Assembly (NCBI GenBank): GCA_021809235.1
Contig: JAKBAG010000139.1
Span: 1 to 8,247 of the forward strand
Length of the DNA: 8,247 nucleotides
Direction: 5' to 3'
Source of the DNA: Acidobacteriota bacterium
Lineage (GTDB): Bacteria; Acidobacteriota; Terriglobia; Terriglobales; Acidobacteriaceae
In this document: piece by piece, positions 5,699 through 8,247 of the stretch
Numbering within the stretch: the stretch's first letter is position 1
Layout: every line of letters begins with the position of its first letter
The notes under the pieces: model-generated
The model's input: only the letters and a program-made list of their open reading frames with translations
The model's database searches: none
Told to the model about the DNA's origin: nothing
Translations under genes and position numbers: made by a program

Positions 5699-7528
5699 TT
5701 GAAAAAGCTGATTGCTGCATGGACCCTTTGTTGCGCGCTGCCAGTGCTGGCGTCGCAGAAAAAGCTGCCGCTGGCCACTCCGGCCGAGCAGGCCAGGGCC
5801 GAGGCTGCCGAGCCGGTGGCCACGCGCGAAAAGGCATTCCATGAACTGCTGCAGGAGATATGGCAGAACAACCTCCAGCAGTCGCCGGAATTTGCCTCAT
5901 CGCTGGGCGACAAGCGCTACAACGACAGGATCAGCGACTACTCCGTACGTGCCTACAATGAGGAGCTGGCGCGGGAGCAGCAGTATCTGCTGCGTCTGGC
6001 AGCCATCAGCCCGCAGGGATTCTCCGAGCAGGAGCGCATCAGCTATGACCTGCAGGTTCGCCAACTGACGGAGGACCAGGAAGCCGCTGAGTTCAAGGAG
6101 TGGGAGATGCCCATCAACCAGATGGGAGGAATCTACTCGACCTACCCGGAGCTGGTGCGGCAGCTTTCCTTTGATTCCGCCAAGGATTATGACGATTGGA
6201 TTGCGCGCCTTCATGCCATTCCTCATGCCTTTGACCAGGTGACGGAAAACATGGAGATCGGCATGGAAGACAAGCGGATGCCGCCGAAGTATCTGCTGGA
6301 GCAGACGCTGGCGCAGGTGAAGGAACTGGCGCACCAGAAGCCGGAGGACTCTCCGCTGGCCATGCCGCTACAGCATTTCCCGGCCAGCATACCTCAGGCA
6401 GAACAGCAGCGCATTCGTACGGAGATGCTGGCCGTGATCGGCAAGGAAGTGCTGCCGGCCTATCTGCGCTTTGAGCACTTTCTGCAGGTCAGCTATGTTC
6501 CTGCCGGACGGACGGATCCGGGCGTCTGGTCGCTGCCCGATGGCGAGCGCTACTACCAGTTCTGCATCCATCGCGAGACCACGACCAACATGACTCCGGC
6601 GCAGATTCACCAGATTGGACTGGACGAGGTGAAGCGTGACGAAGCGGAGATGCTCACGATTGCGAAGAAGATGGGCTATAGCGACCTGCAGAGCTTTCGC
6701 GCTGCGGTTGCCGCCAATCCCAAGCTGCATCCTGCCTCTGCCGCAGCGCTGCTGGATGCCTACCGTGGCTATGAGCAGGGGATGAAGGCCAAGCTGCCCA
6801 CGCTTTTTTATCACCTGCCGAAGGCGTCGCTGGAGGTGGTGGCAATTCCGGCCTATCGCGCGAAGAATGCCGCAGCAGCCTATTATGAGCAGGGCACGGC
6901 GGACGGGAGCCGCCCGGGACGGATCACGGTGAACACCTATAACGCGCCCCAGCGCACGCTGACCGATGTGGAGGCGATTGCCTATCACGAGGGCATTCCG
7001 GGGCATCATATGCAGATCTCGATGGCCGAGGAGATGCAGGGCGTACCGGAGTTCCGAAAGTATCTGGGCTACACGGCCTTTGTAGAAGGATGGGCGTTGT
7101 ACGCCGAGCGGCTGGGCAAGGAGGTGGGCTTCTATCAGGATCCGTACTCCGATTACGGCCGGCTGGACAATGATGAATGGCGCGCGATTCGTCTGGTGGT
7201 GGACACTGGCGTGCACTCGATGCATTGGACGCGACAGCAGATGGTGGATTACTTCCATGAGCACTCCTCGCTGGATGAGACCAACATCCAGTCGGAGGTG
7301 GATCGCTACATTGGATGGCCGGGACAAGCACTGGCCTACAAGGTGGGCCAGCTGAAGATTCTGGAGCTGCGCGAACGGGCGCGACAAGCACTGGGAACGC
7401 ACTTTGATCTGCGCGCCTTCAACGATGAGGTGATTGACGCGGGCGCACTGCCGCTGGACGTGCTGGAGAAGCGTGTAGATGGCTGGATTGCGACCCAGGG
7501 CGGGAAACTGCCCGCAGGAGCGCTGTAA
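5699..7528 (+). CDS. Exported DUF885-family zinc metallopeptidase
   Basis: The product is 609 residues, the usual size for DUF885 proteins, which are predicted gluzincin-type zinc peptidases. The N-terminus MKKLIAAWTLCCALPVLAS is a typical Sec signal peptide, probably cleaved near residue 18-19; the cysteines at 11-12 do not form a good lipobox, so a soluble periplasmic or secreted protein is more likely than a lipoprotein. A mostly helical domain leads to the active site AYHEGIPGHHMQ (428-439), with H430 and H437 or H436 as likely zinc ligands and E431 as the general base. TAFVEGWALYAE (459-470) supplies the third ligand, probably E463. DTGVHSMHW (502-510) and IGWPGQALAYKVGQLKI (538-554) are further conserved family blocks. 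The substrate is unknown; members are presumed to cleave oligopeptides. The start is TTG behind GGAGG. It is a single-gene unit, divergent from plsY and convergent with the next gene. The catalytic call rests on motif recognition. Confidence 0.93.
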   Translation: MKKLIAAWTLCCALPVLASQKKLPLATPAEQARAEAAEPVATREKAFHELLQEIWQNNLQQSPEFASSLGDKRYNDRISDYSVRAYNEELAREQQYLLRLAAISPQGFSEQERISYDLQVRQLTEDQEAAEFKEWEMPINQMGGIYSTYPELVRQLSFDSAKDYDDWIARLHAIPHAFDQVTENMEIGMEDKRMPPKYLLEQTLAQVKELAHQKPEDSPLAMPLQHFPASIPQAEQQRIRTEMLAVIGKEVLPAYLRFEHFLQVSYVPAGRTDPGVWSLPDGERYYQFCIHRETTTNMTPAQIHQIGLDEVKRDEAEMLTIAKKMGYSDLQSFRAAVAANPKLHPASAAALLDAYRGYEQGMKAKLPTLFYHLPKASLEVVAIPAYRAKNAAAAYYEQGTADGSRPGRITVNTYNAPQRTLTDVEAIAYHEGIPGHHMQISMAEEMQGVPEFRKYLGYTAFVEGWALYAERLGKEVGFYQDPYSDYGRLDNDEWRAIRLVVDTGVHSMHWTRQQMVDYFHEHSSLDETNIQSEVDRYIGWPGQALAYKVGQLKILELRERARQALGTHFDLRAFNDEVIDAGALPLDVLEKRVDGWIATQGGKLPAGAL

Positions 7529-7538
7529 GCGGCACGAT

Positions 7539-7555
7539 CATGCGTGATCCGCATG
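7539..7555. repeat. Inverted repeat in the convergent spacer; weak terminator candidate
   Basis: CATGCG (7539-7544) and CGCATG (7550-7555) are perfect 6-bp arms around TGATC, starting 11 nt after the DUF885 stop. There is no following T-run on either strand, so it is not a standard intrinsic terminator. It could still mark the transcript 3' end. An alternative pairing GATCA/TGATC overlaps it, and a separate 10-bp palindrome ATCCGCGGAT lies at 7590-7599 in the same 116-nt spacer. Confidence 0.25.
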
Positions 7556-7644
7556 CGTTGCAGGGAGTATCTGCGGCTGGGGTAGTCGTATCCGCGGATG
7601 GAGTGGGGCGGATCGCGTTTCGGTGGATGGATGGCTGCGCGGCA

Positions 7645-8217
7645 TTATGGCTGCGAATTCGCTGCCTCGTCGAAAAGTCCGGTGGGAAGGCCGTCGATGC
7701 TGCGGGAGTTTTTCTCGCGACGGTAGGCCTCAAGTCCTGAATCTCCTTTGTTCACAGCCCAGTCGATCAGGTTGGACCGCTCACCTGCGTAATCGAAGAG
7801 CGGCACGCCGAAGCCGCAGGATGTCTGCACGAGGTCAACGGTGAGGACGACGATCTGTCGCGCACCGGGCTGCTCCCGCTGCTGAAAAGCCGAGCTGAGC
7901 AGGCTTTCGTATGCAGGAGTGCCCCGTGTGAGGGTATGTCCCCGTCCATAAAGCCGAAGAATCTGCGGACGGTCTTCGAAGGCGCAAAACATCAGGGTAA
8001 TCCGCCCATCCGCGCGCAGATGGGCGGCGGCTTCATTGCCACTGCCGGTGAGGTCGAGGTAGGCGACGGTGTGGTCATCGAGGATGCGCAGTGCATCCAG
8101 CCCTTTGGGAGAGATATTGATGCGACTCTCTGCCGTTGCCGTGGCCGTAAAAAAGATATGCTGGCGCGCGATGAATTCGCGGTGCAGGGAGTCGATCTTC
8201 TCGTACTGCTTGCCCAT
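7645..8217 (-). CDS. Pyridoxamine 5'-phosphate oxidase family (FMN-binding split barrel) protein
   Basis: The 190-residue protein belongs to the PPOX-like split-barrel flavoprotein superfamily. Visible family blocks are IFFTATATAESRINISPKG (21-39), VAYLDLTGSGNEAAAHL (51-67) and GRITLMFCAFE...ILRLYGRGH (71-94), the strands that form the flavin-binding barrel. The C-terminal part has SCGFGVPLFDYAGER (133-147) and KNSRSIDGLPTG (169-180), which I associate with one subgroup of uncharacterised members. It is not a true PdxH: it is shorter and lacks the PdxH C-terminal signature, so a role in vitamin B6 synthesis should not be assumed. Binding of FMN or a related cofactor is inferred from the family; the substrate is unknown. 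No signal peptide is present, so it is cytosolic. Only 30 nt of upstream sequence is available, with no clear Shine-Dalgarno, so the start is moderately sure. It converges on the DUF885 gene with a 116-nt spacer. Confidence 0.88.
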   Translation of the reverse strand: MGKQYEKIDSLHREFIARQHIFFTATATAESRINISPKGLDALRILDDHTVAYLDLTGSGNEAAAHLRADGRITLMFCAFEDRPQILRLYGRGHTLTRGTPAYESLLSSAFQQREQPGARQIVVLTVDLVQTSCGFGVPLFDYAGERSNLIDWAVNKGDSGLEAYRREKNSRSIDGLPTGLFDEAANSQP

Positions 8218-8247
8218 GATGTAAGGATGCAGGGAATGCAGAGGATT

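Noticed and set aside
6368..7402. A 344-codon leftward open frame opposite the DUF885 peptidase
   Set aside because: Shadow of a well-supported peptidase; its translation is rich in His, Arg and Leu without any family signature.
7529..7644. Possible intrinsic terminators in the convergent spacer
   Set aside because: Several short inverted repeats exist but none is followed by a T-run on either strand, so only a low-confidence repeat was recorded.
7631..7655. 9-bp direct repeat ATGGCTGCG at 7631-7639 and 7647-7655
   Set aside because: Two short copies, one running into the end of the flavin protein gene, with no flanking mobile-element features; chance is a sufficient explanation.

Overview
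The window is ordinary chromosomal DNA from a GC-rich bacterium, most likely an acidobacterium (Acidobacteriota, class Terriglobia, Acidobacteriaceae-like). This placement is inference. It rests on the GC-rich codon use, on the exported carboxypeptidase-regulatory-like protein whose long C-terminal part resembles proteins I associate with that group, and on the RibD and FtsY sequence types. I see no phage, transposon, CRISPR, rRNA or tRNA signature.

Layout. Six genes are read leftward: plsY (4865-5524) and gpsA (3846-4868), which overlap by 4 nt; an exported carboxypeptidase-regulatory-like protein (2256-3521 with the preferred TTG start); a 71-residue four-cysteine protein (1982-2197); ftsY (956-1951); and ribD (954 down to the window edge, cut off at its C-terminus). 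A seventh leftward gene, a pyridoxamine-phosphate-oxidase-like flavin protein (7645-8217), lies at the right end. The only rightward gene is a large exported DUF885 zinc peptidase (5699-7528). It is divergent from plsY across a 174-nt spacer and convergent with the flavin protein gene.

How the genes work together. PlsY and GpsA are successive parts of membrane phospholipid synthesis: GpsA makes sn-glycerol 3-phosphate and PlsY acylates it. Their overlap suggests coupled translation. FtsY is the receptor that docks ribosome-SRP complexes at the membrane, and RibD follows it after 1 nt, so the two are probably cotranscribed without sharing a pathway. The small four-cysteine protein sits 30 nt upstream of ftsY and may belong to the same transcript. 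The two exported proteins have no obvious link to these housekeeping genes.

Points of interest: both exported-protein genes appear to start at TTG behind a strong Shine-Dalgarno sequence; plsY and the four-cysteine gene instead show a TAnnnT hexamer exactly 8 nt before ATG and no useful Shine-Dalgarno, which fits leaderless mRNAs; a 7+7 inverted repeat lies in the plsY/DUF885 divergent spacer; and two inverted-repeat structures lie in the 324-nt gap between gpsA and the exported protein. I found no clearly new multigene system. The least explained coding pieces are the C-terminal domain of the exported protein and the four-cysteine protein.
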